From Viola odorata (Eukaryota > Streptophyta > Magnoliopsida > Malpighiales > Violaceae): a stretch of 64,000 bases of DNA. Position numbers and translations under genes: made by a program. Below the pieces are notes generated by a model. It was given only the letters and a program-made list of their open reading frames with translations, was not told the DNA's origin and did no database searches. The DNA lies in NCBI GenBank assembly GCA_963691705.1, contig OY829537.1, forward strand, positions 78,079,352 to 78,143,351, given 5' to 3'. Positions 34,540-45,699 of this stretch are shown here, in pieces; the stretch's first letter is position 1, and each line of letters starts with the position of its first letter.

Positions 34540-35827
34540 AATTGTAAAAAAATTCTATCCTAAAATGACACTAAACCAAAACAAATGTAAAATCTATGCA
34601 ATTGAAAGGCTAAAAGCAATACCAAATTGAGGGTTAACAAGATTCTCTTCACTGAAATCTTTATTGTTGATTTAACCTCCAGCAAGGTATATATTTTATT
34701 TGGTGAAGTATCATAACTTTTACTTTAAGAATTATTCTCATTTAAGGCTTGGAACATGCAGGGTTTATCCAATTTTACAAGCAAGAAGCTCAAATCAGTA
34801 GTTGGTTATAAAAGAATATATATTGGCTAGCTTCCATTGAAACTACATCACACAACCTCTCATCTGAATAACTACTAATGCTTCTATGAAATTGCCAAGG
34901 ACAACCTAGAAGAATACGGTTAGCTTGTATTAGAAATACATCACACAACCTTGTTAGTCTTCTGCCCGAAAACTAACCAATTAGATCGAAATAATTAATA
35001 ATTATTATTTTAAGAGTTAAATAAATATTCGATGTATTTATTTAAGAAGTTAAATAAATACTTAGTGTAGTTTTACTAGGGTATTATTTAATAATACCTA
35101 ACATATACTAGTAGGGTACTTTGATAACTAACTAAAGTTAAAACCCTAGTATGTAAAAATAAGGATGAAAACTTAAAAGGTTAGGTGTTAGTTTTGTTAG
35201 CATATTTTGGATTTCTTAGAGAAGAAAACCAAACACCAAGAAGAAGAGAAAAATGCAACTCATTGCATTCTAGTGGATTGTGCATCCTTCTTCCTTCGGT
35301 TCTAGCAGACCAGTCCTGTCAAATATTCGGCTCATTCGTGTGGATACCAATAGAGGGAGTTAGTCAATACGGGTAACACATGTTGGTTTGGTTCGACCTC
35401 TTGCGGACTACTCATCCATTCGAATTTTTGTGTTTCGGTTTAGTGCTCCAACGATTCTATTTCTGGTGTATGGTACACGGTTCAAATCCTAATCTTCATA
35501 CATTATATTCGATGACTTGGTTCCTATTTTGGGTTTATAATAAGTCTCGTGTTGCGATTATTACAGAAACCCTACGGTGGTAGTGGAGCCTCTTACATTC
35601 GATCATTTTGTATATGATTTAGTTTATGAGCATACAACCGAAATTAATTGATATATACATATGATGCATAACTAAAAATCTATTAATTGTTCATATATAG
35701 GATATATATTGCCGAATATTTGTTGATATACATGTGATGTATATATACTGAAAATTGATTAATATATTTATGGTATGAATGCTGAATTTATATGTGTTTT
35801 TATAACTAAGCATACAGACTGTTTGTG

Positions 35828-35890
<63 letters not shown>

Positions 35891-36200
35891 GCTACTATGA
35901 GGCCGAAACATCATTAAATGGTTTAATGTATTAAGTTTTGATAATTCAATTTGATTGAATAACCGAACTAGGTAGTAATACTTAACGGGTCGTAATCGGC
36001 CTGTTTTGGCTATACGATTGCTGAGACACTTCAATTTAAGGGTAGTAATCACCGCACCACTTAATCCTAGCGCCTTATAATAGTTTTGTGATTATAGTTT
36101 TACAAATCACAAGTTTTATGTCAACCATGTTAGAGAATCCCAGTTTCCATGTACTACTCGAAGATAGATATTTTGATGACATGTGCGTTTGATTGAGCCT
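34540..36200. other. Gene-free stretch with a possible LTR remnant
   Basis: No convincing gene. The part at about 35210-35580 (AACTCATTGCATTCTAGTGG, CTCATTCGTGTGGATACC) resembles transcribed LTR or leader sequence of plant copia elements from memory, but no ends were found. An AT microsatellite lies at 35829-35886. Confidence 0.3.
35829..35886. repeat. AT dinucleotide microsatellite
   Basis: About 29 AT units, uninterrupted. Confidence 0.95.
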
Positions 36201-36209
36201 TAATTGCAG

Positions 36210-37290
36210 TGGTTTTACCACTAGTTTTCATGCATTTTCGAATGGTATTCTATTGATTTCAGTAGGAATCCTTTGATTATCGCATGAAACAAGTTTGGAG
36301 AGGAAGGGAGCACAAAATAGGAGAATTGAGTCAGATTCTGGGCAATTTTTTTTATAAAGAATCAAGACTAGGGAGAGAATTGAGGAGACGCATTCTTGGT
36401 TGGTTTCTTGACCAAGACTGGACATAAGCATCTCTATTGGCCAAGACAGACGTGCTTGGCCAATCTCTCACCCAGAAGAAATCTATCCGAACAGATAGAA
36501 GACTTGCGGCGCTGGCAGAGACTCCTACTGCCATGACGATTGAAGAGTGTTATCCTAGGAAGGATTGAAGAGGCGTTCCGCTGTCTTGTCTTGTTTATTT
36601 AGAATTCTTATGTGAGGAGGAGAGATATTTAGATACAATTTAGAGTTTGATTAGGATTTTATTTCCTTGATTTCCGCTTTAGCTATTTTATAAGGAGAGA
36701 GAACTATTTATACTCTCCCTAAGATATTTGAGAAGGGGACTTTGCATGGAACTGGTCTCTTCTCTGGTTTTCATTCTGGTTATCATTTTACATACTTTTC
36801 TCCTTTGGAAACAAAGGATTTTATTAATTCAATACATTGTTAATTGCTTTCAATTATGAGTATGAGTAGCTAAGTAAACTTTTCTTAGTAGAGGCGTTAA
36901 GGCATGAGTATAAGCTTGTATGAGACCTAATTAATCTTATTAATCTTTAAGTCTGTATTTAATTAATCTCGTATTAATCTTAACGTGTTGTCTAAATTGA
37001 TTTTAGGCCTGACCAATCTAGAGTTAAGTAGATTACGCAACAGTCATTCCTCTTGATGTCCTGGCCATGAGCCCAAGAGGATTGAAGTAGACACCTAGCG
37101 TGGATAATCGCTAGGAGGAGAAAGGTTAATCAGAAATAGTCCCGACTGACACCCGAGGATACTAGGTCTGGAGTTGTCTTCACTAATTGATCATCAATCA
37201 ATCCAGTAAACTCTTTAACTAGCAAGGTGCTAGTTGGTTAGGCATTTGATAGAACGTTTAATATGCATAATTCTCCCCTCTTTTATATGC
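36210..37290 (-). mobile_element. Diverged R1 LTR, inverted
   Basis: The reverse complement shows the R1 blocks CACCTTGCTAGTTAAAG, GAAGACAACTCC and a CTTGGCCAAG-rich part (36408-36466). Ends are approximate. Sequence divergence from the copy at 9629 is large. Confidence 0.5.
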
Positions 37291-37299
37291 CTTTTTAGA

Positions 37300-38490
37300 T
37301 CATGGTGTTGTGCTTCTTTGGTTTTCACAGATTTTGGCTATTTAAAAAGAAAATACAAAAAGGAACGTTTTCTATTACTTTCTTAGAGGAATTGAGCAGC
37401 TAGACCACGTAGCTGTATGTTCGCAGAAGGCGGTAGAATTCTAGCGAGAAAAGGAAACAAGCGCAAAAAGGAAAAAAACTAGATCTGCTCATTAATTCCG
37501 CCAAAGAATCCCGATCTCAGTAGAAGACCATTGAGGAATATTATTCCAATCGGATTAGGAGTTTTATTTGTAATAAACTATAAATACTTTTAGTTTTTAG
37601 GTCTTGAACTCTCTCTCGATCATTAGATCTTTTTCTCTTCTAGTTTTTGACACTACTTCTGCCTCCGGCACTCTTGTTCTTTCTTTCAATAAACCGGAGC
37701 TTTGCTTCGGCCGGTTGCTAGGGATGCCGTGAGGTCGAATTAGACTTAATACACTCCTAGTTGATATCTATCTTGTTTAATATTTGCTTGTCAATTTGTC
37801 TAGAATTAATTACATGCTTGATCAACTAGTAATTAAACTAGAGAATTACAGTCATCTCTGTGGTTATAACTAACGCGAAGCTGCAGGGTAAAGTAGACAA
37901 CCATTCTGGAAGTAATCGGGGTCCTGGTCTCATTCAGTTGGGTTGAACAGATCGTTAGGGTAGAGCCTCGAGCGTACTGAGTGTCTCACCCTAGACGTGT
38001 CTTACCTCCTCTTCATGGGCAGCCGAGTATTGTCTCCATAAGTGTACCTTGGAGGACGGCGGACTGTCAAGGTTACCCCATAAGCGTACCTTGGGGTAGC
38101 TTCTATTACGAAGGTAAGCAGGGGGCCTAAGTGTACCTGGTCCCTATAGCGCGTCTATCAGCTAGGGGTAGACGATACTTGCACCGATGACCGGCTGACC
38201 ATAATTGCAACCGGATACAGATTCTTACTGGGAATCTTCTCTTTATTAATTTCTCATCTCTTTTAAGTTCTTTTACTACTGTTTTAGGTAATTGAAAATC
38301 AAACAACCATTTGAAACCCCCCTTTGTCACTTTCCTATTGGATTTTTTTGTTTTACATATTGATTAGAGTGTTAACTCTTAATCCATGTGTTCGATCCTG
38401 TTGCCACTATACACAATTTATTGTGCCTTTGACAGCAGGTTTTTATTAATATTTTCGACGGTATCGACAACCGATCAGCATTTATCTCTA
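37300..38490 (+). mobile_element. LTR-like remnant, unclassified
   Basis: It contains a TATA-like ACTATAAATAC (37578), a CT-rich stretch, GGAGCTTTGCTTCGGCCGG (37697) with self-complementary arms, and a duplicated GTACCTTGG(A/G)G phrase (38046-38097). It may finish near TCGACGGTATCGACA (38455-38469). No partner or duplication was found. Confidence 0.35.
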
Positions 38491-38765
38491 AGGGTACCTG
38501 AGATGGTTAGTTATCATATTTGTAGTGCCTATGAGATTAGTTGCACTCCTTAATTATAGCAAAGTGATATACTTGCCATAAATTCCGTTCTTTTTTACGT
38601 TTTCAATACTACTTTTTTTTTATAAAATTATGTTTCTAATATTTATCATCCAATGAGATTTTTTTCAGCTATTTCTCTAAATAATTAAGGATTAGATAAA
38701 TTCATTAGATATTATGTTCAACTACCCACAACAATTACACTAGTATCTAAAAAAATGGTTAAAAT

Positions 38766-40286
38766 CCTGGTTATCAGAACCGGACCGGACCGGCCGGTCC
38801 GTCCGGTTCAACCGGCCATTTTCACGTTTCCGGTCCGATTCACCTTTCGGACCGGATTGTCCTCTGACCCGGGTTGGACCGGCCGAACCGGCCGGTTTTT
38901 TACCAACCGACGAACCGGCCGGTTTTATCCCAACATGTCCGGTTTGATCACTTGCCAAAACGGCGTCGTTTTGACACGGCCCATGGGCCCAAACGACGCC
39001 GTTTTGGCACGGGCCTTGAGCCCATCAGAGCTAGGAAACGACGCCGTTGAAACCTCCTCACTTAACTTCCTCCTCTTTCGCGAATTTCTTCTCTTTTCCA
39101 GTGTTTTTCTTTCCTTCACAGCAGCAGGCTAGCAGCAACCAAAACTAAAACCCAAACCCTAGAGTTGTGACTTCTAATGAAAAGAAGCAGTGAAAGGGAG
39201 ATTTGGATGGTTAAAACTGGGTTGGAGACAAAAATACGATGAGATTACTGTAGAGAGGAGAAGGGGAGAGTAATGGAGTTGTAGGAAAAAGACATTCTGG
39301 GTTGGGTTGGTTACAGATTAAAAAGGGAGGGACACGACAGGGGAAGAGGAAAAGGAGGAGATAAGAAGAGGGAAATGGGAGGCAAAGAAATTTTTGTTCG
39401 CAGGTTTACAACACTTGAAGAAAAACAAATCTCTTTAATATTGTTGTGTTTTTTCGCACATCTCTAGGCCAATTTTGAATGTTGTGGGCTGCGGCGCAAA
39501 AACCCTAATTCTTATCATCTTTAATTGACCAAATTCTTATCATCTTTTTTTATGGTGAAAAAAAATTACTTTAATATATTTTAGCCTAAAATAACATATT
39601 TAGAAATCCACACTATATAACTTTGCCACGTAAGATCGAGGCAAATTAAATAAATATAGAATATGATTTATAATATTTTTTTACATAAACACCCATACAG
39701 TACTTGATGGATCTTTTGTGTAAATTAAATGAAAGAAGGTAGGAAGTAGAAACCATTATACGCATAATTTTTTTTTTTGTTCCAATGCATCATTTCATTT
39801 CTGTTGAGAATTGTCAGTTTCACTCTCATGGAATTAATTTTGTTGTAATTTGAATATTTAGGTGTTTAAACTTTGAGAATGATTTCATTTGAATGTTGGA
39901 TTGTTTCTTTATTTTATAATTGGGATAATTAAGTGTGTATGAATATTTAAGTATTTGAATATTGGATTGTTTCTTTATTTTGTAATTGGAATATTTAAGT
40001 TTCATTTGAATGTTAAATAGTTTCTTTATTTTTAACTTTTGATCTACTTGATATACTTTATTTTGATATATTAGAACTTTATTTTTATATATTATAAAAT
40101 GCTACAGTAAAAAAACCAGCCGGTTCAATCCGGTTTAATCCGGTTTTTTAGTCTAAGATTTACCGGTTTAATGTGTAAACGGTTCCGGACGGACCAGCAA
40201 CTACAATCCGGTCGAACCCGGTTCAACCCGGTTGAACCACCAAATTTCCATTTCCGGTTCTCTGTCCGGTCCGGTTCTGATAACAC
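38766..40286. mobile_element. Non-autonomous DNA transposon with a 10-bp target duplication
   Basis: The ends are inverted GTTATCAGAACCGGACCGG sequences, continuing as CCGGTT(C/T)AA words on both sides. The flanks repeat TGGTTAAAAT (38756-38765 and 40287-40296). The duplication length suggests a Mutator-like element. The inside has palindromic AAACGGCGTCGTTT-type words (38958-39005) and a GC-rich part but no transposase. Length is 1521 bp. Confidence 0.75.
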
Positions 40287-40296
40287 TGGTTAAAAT

Positions 40297-41920
40297 GACT
40301 ACTAATAAAATAGGGAGAGAGTAAAACGTCTTTTTCTACGATAGAGGGAAACTAAAAAGAAAAGTGAAGGTAAGGATAAGTAAAAAGAAAAAAAGTGATG
40401 AATCTAAAATAAGCTGCAGCTGAAATTCCGGCCCATTATTATTAATTTTCAGAAAAATAGATGATTAACTAATATTCTCTCCATCTTTTATTAAATATTT
40501 TTTTAGAATTAAAACACGCAAATTAAGGAAATAATTTTGTAACATTAAATAATTATTTCTCTTTTTCATATTAAAAAAAATTAATCAATCAAAATTCATC
40601 TCTTATACACTCAAATTAATTAATTATAAACTACTTAAAAAACCGTAAAGAGTTATTCATTTGAAACAAAAAATCTCTTCCTAAAATATTATCTCATTTA
40701 TTTGAAACCAAACATCTCTCTAAAATATTATGTATTTCAATTCAGAGAGTACTAAGTAATAACTTAGCACTCCATCTTAGCTGCAACCCACCCTGGTTTC
40801 GAACCCACCCTGGTTTCGAACATTGAGGGGCGCACATGAGGGGTGTTTGTTGTTGTATAAGTAGATTCATGTACTACCCTCCCTGCCCAATGTCAAAATC
40901 AACCACATGAAAGGCATTGAGTTGCTGCGTGGCTTCTAGAATGGCTAGATTTGCAGCCATAAACCCAAGCTTGAAACAAGGAGAGAGCTCGAGATTGGAT
41001 TATTCTAGAAAGAAGAAAAGAAAGGAAAGAGGAGCCCAACCCAAGAATGAAAAAAAAGAGTTAAAAATTTAGTCGGGTCTGAGTCTGGACTCGAGACCCG
41101 GACAATTTTGCCGGGCCGGGACGGGTCCCAGATTTGGGTCCATTTTTTGTCCGGATCGGGTCTGGTCCCGACCGCTTGTCTTCGAGTCTAGCCGGATCCG
41201 GACCCGTAGATCCGAATTGACACCCTTAGTTTATAGTGATTATCGTCTAATAATTAAAACTCAACTAATAAATTAAATAATCAATCATTTTTTTTATAAG
41301 CAAACAATAATGAGTTGGAAATAAAGACGTATATATAATTACTTTTTTATTAAAAAAAATGTTGAATACTACTTTTTTTTCAGCTAAAAAATATATAGTT
41401 ACTTAAATTTAATAATTTTTAACCATCATCATCCATGGCTTATAAAAAATAATCATCATCATCCAACATATGCATCATCGAACATTATCCATCATCCATC
41501 ATCCGTCATCCATTTTACCATATTTCAAATTTCCAATTATACATTTGTCAAACCTTAGGCCGTTAGATTTCATTTAATCACACCAACCCAAAGCTTCAAT
41601 TTTCTTCCTTGTTACCTATCACCCGAATCTTCGTTTCAATTTTCTTTTTAAAATAACAACTCCGACGATTACCTATTTTTTTGCGCTTTCAAAACCCAGG
41701 AATCGTCTTACTTGTAATTTGATGATGTATAATACCTGATGGTGTATAATACTCTCGCAATGGTAATATGGTATTGCTTTTAAAAAAAAAAATCTAATAC
41801 TGTATTTTAATCCAACCATCCATATCACACAAAATAAATCAAGGGCTATAAACTGGCAAAATGTGGTTGCCAGAGTGACCAAATAGCGTGGTCCAAAATT
41901 ATAATTAGGGTCTTAATTAT
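40297..41920. other. Gene-free stretch with element fragments
   Basis: A diverged Stowaway-like pair of ends may lie at about 40473 and 40755 (TTCTCTCC and GAGAGTA). At 41060-41228 there is one end of a small DNA element, with GGGTCC/GGACCC words finishing GACACCCTTA; its other end was not found. No gene is seen. Confidence 0.35.
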
Positions 41921-41923
41921 ATA

Positions 41924-42062
41924 GGGAGAGAGCTCCTCTTAATTTCCTTTTTAAACTAATTAGCTTACAAAATAATCTTAACCATTGGATGTAATTAATG
42001 GTCAAGATTACATCATGTTACCTCCCAATTTTCTAGGAAATTGAGAGGATCCTGGTCCTAAC
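41924..42062. mobile_element. Possible short MITE downstream of the F-box gene
   Basis: GAGAGCTCCTCTTAATTTCC at the left and GGAAATTGAGAGGATCC at the right are imperfect inverted copies, with a central ATGTAATTAATGG. About 140 bp. No target duplication was resolved. Confidence 0.35.
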
Positions 42063-42126
42063 TGGAGATAGAATATCAAATGCATCAATCCAGCAGGTCC
42101 AAACGCTGAGCGACACGCGAGCATAA

Positions 42127-43740
42127 TTACCAAGCAATGACAAGGTCGACTGATGGGGATACTTTATTTTTCATCTGTTTCAACTGCAATGCACGTTTCA
42201 TAGCTGCTTGGGTATCCTTGTATTCCCTGAACTCAAAATGCGTTCCAATGAAATGAGGATTGCGACGGTCAATTATAAATTTCTCCAGCTTGCTGCAACT
42301 TTCAAGGATAAGCATGGCAATTTCAAAGTCAAATCTATACCCTCTGAATCCAATTACTTCCACCATCTTAAGACTTTGAAACTTATATGGGCTTTTGGCG
42401 CGCGCACTTTGTTTCTCTGGAAATCGAGATTTCCATGTCATCAACTGCAATTAGCAAGAAAGAAGTTGCTGTTATGACCATGTATTTAACATTGTATTTC
42501 CTTTCTAGATCGACGGATAAGAACAGGATAAAAACGTTACAAGAAAAACAATTATAGGTAACAAAATCAGTGTTAAGTGTTAACTACAGATACCAACACC
42601 AAAACAATGATGATAAGGGGATGGTAGAGATTACCCTCAAAGTAAGTTTATGCAGGCGAGGAGCTGACTTTAGAAGAGAATCGAGACCAATGGGGCTTTC
42701 ATAGGACCTTGCGTTCACTGTAATCTTCATATGCTTGAGACTAGTAAATTCTGCAGATACCTCCGGAAATCCCGTCAACTCAGACTGCAAAACCAGAGAA
42801 CGAACAACGTAACTATACCAGATTCCAAACAAAGAATAGTCAAATCTGTAGTTGAGAAATAGTTAGAATTAATCATGCTTACCATTATTTTCATGCTAAA
42901 TCCCAAATGAAGAGTCTCCAGTTGAGAAAAGTAGGTTGAAAGTGGTGGGAACCCAAACGACGGATTCTTGCTGTCAAGATGTACATGAGCAAGGAGAGGA
43001 GCATATGTAATACTTAATCTCATCTTCTTCCCGTAATATCCGAATGATAAAAGAGTTGGTGCACAGATTTCAACACCTTCAAATCTAGAGCAGTTGAGTA
43101 TTTCAAGATGCTTCAACTTAGTGTTACTACCAACAATTCTAAGAGAATCCAGAGTTTTTGATCCATCTACCTGTAATCTCTCCAACGCGCCCGAGTTGGA
43201 AAGGAACTTCTCAAGAATCTCTCCAGTAACATTCACATATCGCAGAGTCAAGGATTTAAGGCCCGACAGATGACGATGAAGATGTTGAGAGAGAGTATAG
43301 CAACTTGAAGCATGAGGTAGCTGGTAGGTGAACGAAGTCAAGTCTAGCTCAAGTTTTTCAACTTTCTTGGATGTGACGAAGCCAAGCCAGGCATCAATCA
43401 CAGAGGTGGATGCATTATCAAGATCGAAGCGAATCCTAAAAGTGTCGATGTTAGTTGAATTCTTTTCTTGCGCGTTCAAGATTTGATCCACGCAATTTAT
43501 GAACCAACATCTCTTTTCTTGAAGTAAGCTTGGGTCCAGGTTGACTTGGAACCGTGTCTTCGGAACATCAAAATCAAACGCGACAAGATTTGACCACAAA
43601 CGAATCCACCTCTTAGACATTGAGCACATGATTGAAATTTCCCGAATGGGTAAGGAGGAAAGTATGAAGTCGAGGATATGGTCAGGAAGCTGACTGATGC
43701 GATCCTCTCCTGATCCGTTCTTGAAATCATCACCACCCAT
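42127..43740 (-). CDS. F-box/LRR protein, three exons, 441 aa
   Basis: Exons are 43740-42883, 42784-42635 and 42444-42127; both introns (98 and 190 bp) start GT and end AG, and all junctions are phase 0, giving 286+50+105 codons. Residues about 12-55 form an F-box (DRISQLPDHILDFILSSLPI, then KRWIRLWSNL), which binds SKP1 in an SCF ubiquitin ligase. Leucine-rich repeats follow (LKSLTLRYVNV, LERLQVDGSK, LKHLEILNCSRF, LETLHLGFSM). The end (VEVIGFRG, AMLILESCSKLEKFIID) resembles the FBD-like tail of the large plant F-box/LRR/FBD family. Its substrate is unknown. The ATG at 43740 is chosen over an upstream in-frame TTG. No internal stop or frameshift is seen, so it may be functional. Confidence 0.88.
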
Positions 43741-43849
43741 CAAGATTTCTATGTTTTTTCACTCGTTAATACAAGTTAATGTTGCTTCAGAAGTTTCCTG
43801 TTGAAATTTTTGTGTCATGTGATTTGATTAGAGTCTTCGATACCAATTA

Positions 43850-43858
43850 ATATATATA
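43850..43858 (-). promoter_or_regulatory. Possible TATA box of the F-box gene
   Basis: On the minus strand AGTATATATA lies about 110 bp before the ATG. The surroundings are AT-rich, so support is modest. Confidence 0.4.
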
Positions 43859-43953
43859 CTTGTTCTAAATCCACTTCCTTCTTGGTCTCAGAATGTGTTT
43901 TCCGAGTTCGTGCATAACTAGGAAACCAATTTTAACAAAGGAAATATATTAGT

Positions 43954-44731
43954 TAAACAATAATCTCTCACCCAAACTTTTGTCCTTAATGTTTCTATAT
44001 ATTTTAAACTTTAGTCTTTACTGTTAAAATTTTCGTCCAAAATCCTAACAAAACATTAAAAATATATATTTTTATATTAAAATATTATTAGGAATTCAAA
44101 AAATTTAAAAAAAATCCAAAAATAAAAAAATTATAAAACAATGCAAAAGAATGGGGATTGATTTTTCTGTGATAATATTTTTCAAAAACAAAAAATAAAA
44201 ATAAAAACAAGAAAAAGTAAGAAATTTTAAAAATTTTAAAAATTTTAAAATTATAAAAAATAGAAGAGAGTAAAAATAATAGATAAAAAATTCAAAACAA
44301 ATACAGAAAAATAGTTAAAAAATTATAAAAATACATAACGAATTTTAAGAACTTACGAAAAAGCTAAGTAGCTAACTAATTTGTTTAGTCAACAAAGCTA
44401 ATAAATTTGTTATACTTTTTCTGTAATTTTTTGAAATTTTATTTAATTTTTATTTTCTCCTTATTTCTTTTTTAATTTCCTACTTTCTCTTGTTTCTCTT
44501 AATTTTTTAAATTATTAAAAAAAATATTATGATAAAAAATCAATTCTCTCATTGTTTAATAATTTTTGAAATTTTACTATATTTTCAATAATATTTTAAT
44601 ATAGAAAAATTATTTTTAATGTTCCGCTAGAGTTTTGTATGAAATATTTAACGGTAGGGACTAAAGTTTAAAACGTATGGAGACATAACGGACTAAAATT
44701 TGGGGATGCAAATTTCAAGGATTATTGTTTA
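43954..44731. mobile_element. MITE with long inverted repeats upstream of the F-box gene
   Basis: The ends start TAAACAATAATC and are inverted copies for about 160 bp, with shared words TTTTAAACTTTAGTC and TATTAAAATATTATT. The centre is very AT-rich. A target duplication is not clear. Its right end is also similar to sequence at about 5485-5530. Confidence 0.6.
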
Positions 44732-45640
44732 TGAAAAGTAATACTTTAGGTACCCTAAAATATTTTTCTCTTCAAAGAAGGCCTTACAAAATTATGCTCC
44801 TAACGGTGGAAGTTTTTTCCTGTACATATGGATTTTTCTTTGCAAAAAAAATGTAAATATTTTGTCGTAATCTTTGTTTTTTCTTATGCAAATAAAAAAT
44901 GTAAATATTATTTACTTATGATAAAATTCTTGAGGCTAGTTTGATCGAACATAAAGAATAATTTGGCATCTCCTTTTTGGTCAAAAACTAATTTGTTTTG
45001 GAACTTTGTTCGAAACTAAATTGACATCTCATAGGCACATATAGTGAGACTACGTTAATTAGGTCTCTTTGAACTTTTACATATGCGAAATCTGGATTCG
45101 ATTACATGTATGCTTGCGTTGTCCTATGTATTTTATTTATTTAATGTAGAATTTGGAGAAAGTATATTAATACCTGAAATTATATACTAAGGATCATAAG
45201 ATTTTGTTTTATATATGAGTTTACTATTAATTTTACCTTTAATGAAGAGCGTATTTCAGTCCAACTCTAAAATATTGGAGACTTTTTATTTTATTTTATT
45301 TTATTTTATTTTCCTCATCCAGGTAAACATGGAATCATAGAATCAAAGTTAAACTAGGTTTATATCTCTTTGAATTTTTATCTTTGCAAAATCCGATTCG
45401 ATTGCATGTGTGTTTGCATTTTCCTATTTATTTTAGTTTTTCAATTAAGAAAATTTATAAATAAAAGATATATTAATACCAAAAATTATATATTAAGGGA
45501 TTATAAGATTTTATTTTATATATATCGTAGCAATTTGAGACCAAGAATGCCGTGCCAGATTTGATCGATTTTTTTTTACGAAAATGAGGATTAAATTAAG
45601 GGGTAATAGTTTAAAATAATTTTGTACTAACCGCAAAAAT
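44732..45640. repeat. Segment shared with the region upstream of the 8.8-kb gene
   Basis: It aligns by eye with 7918-8530. A part (CTCTTTGAA...GATTCGATTACATGT...TTTTGTTTTATATAT) occurs twice here, at about 45062-45225 and 45367-45530. No gene is present in this copy; a short ATTTT pentamer repeat is at 45286-45312. Confidence 0.55.
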
Positions 45641-45699
45641 CAAAAACCTCCCTTAACCTTCAAAACGTCCAATACGCCTCCCTTAACCTTCAAAACATC

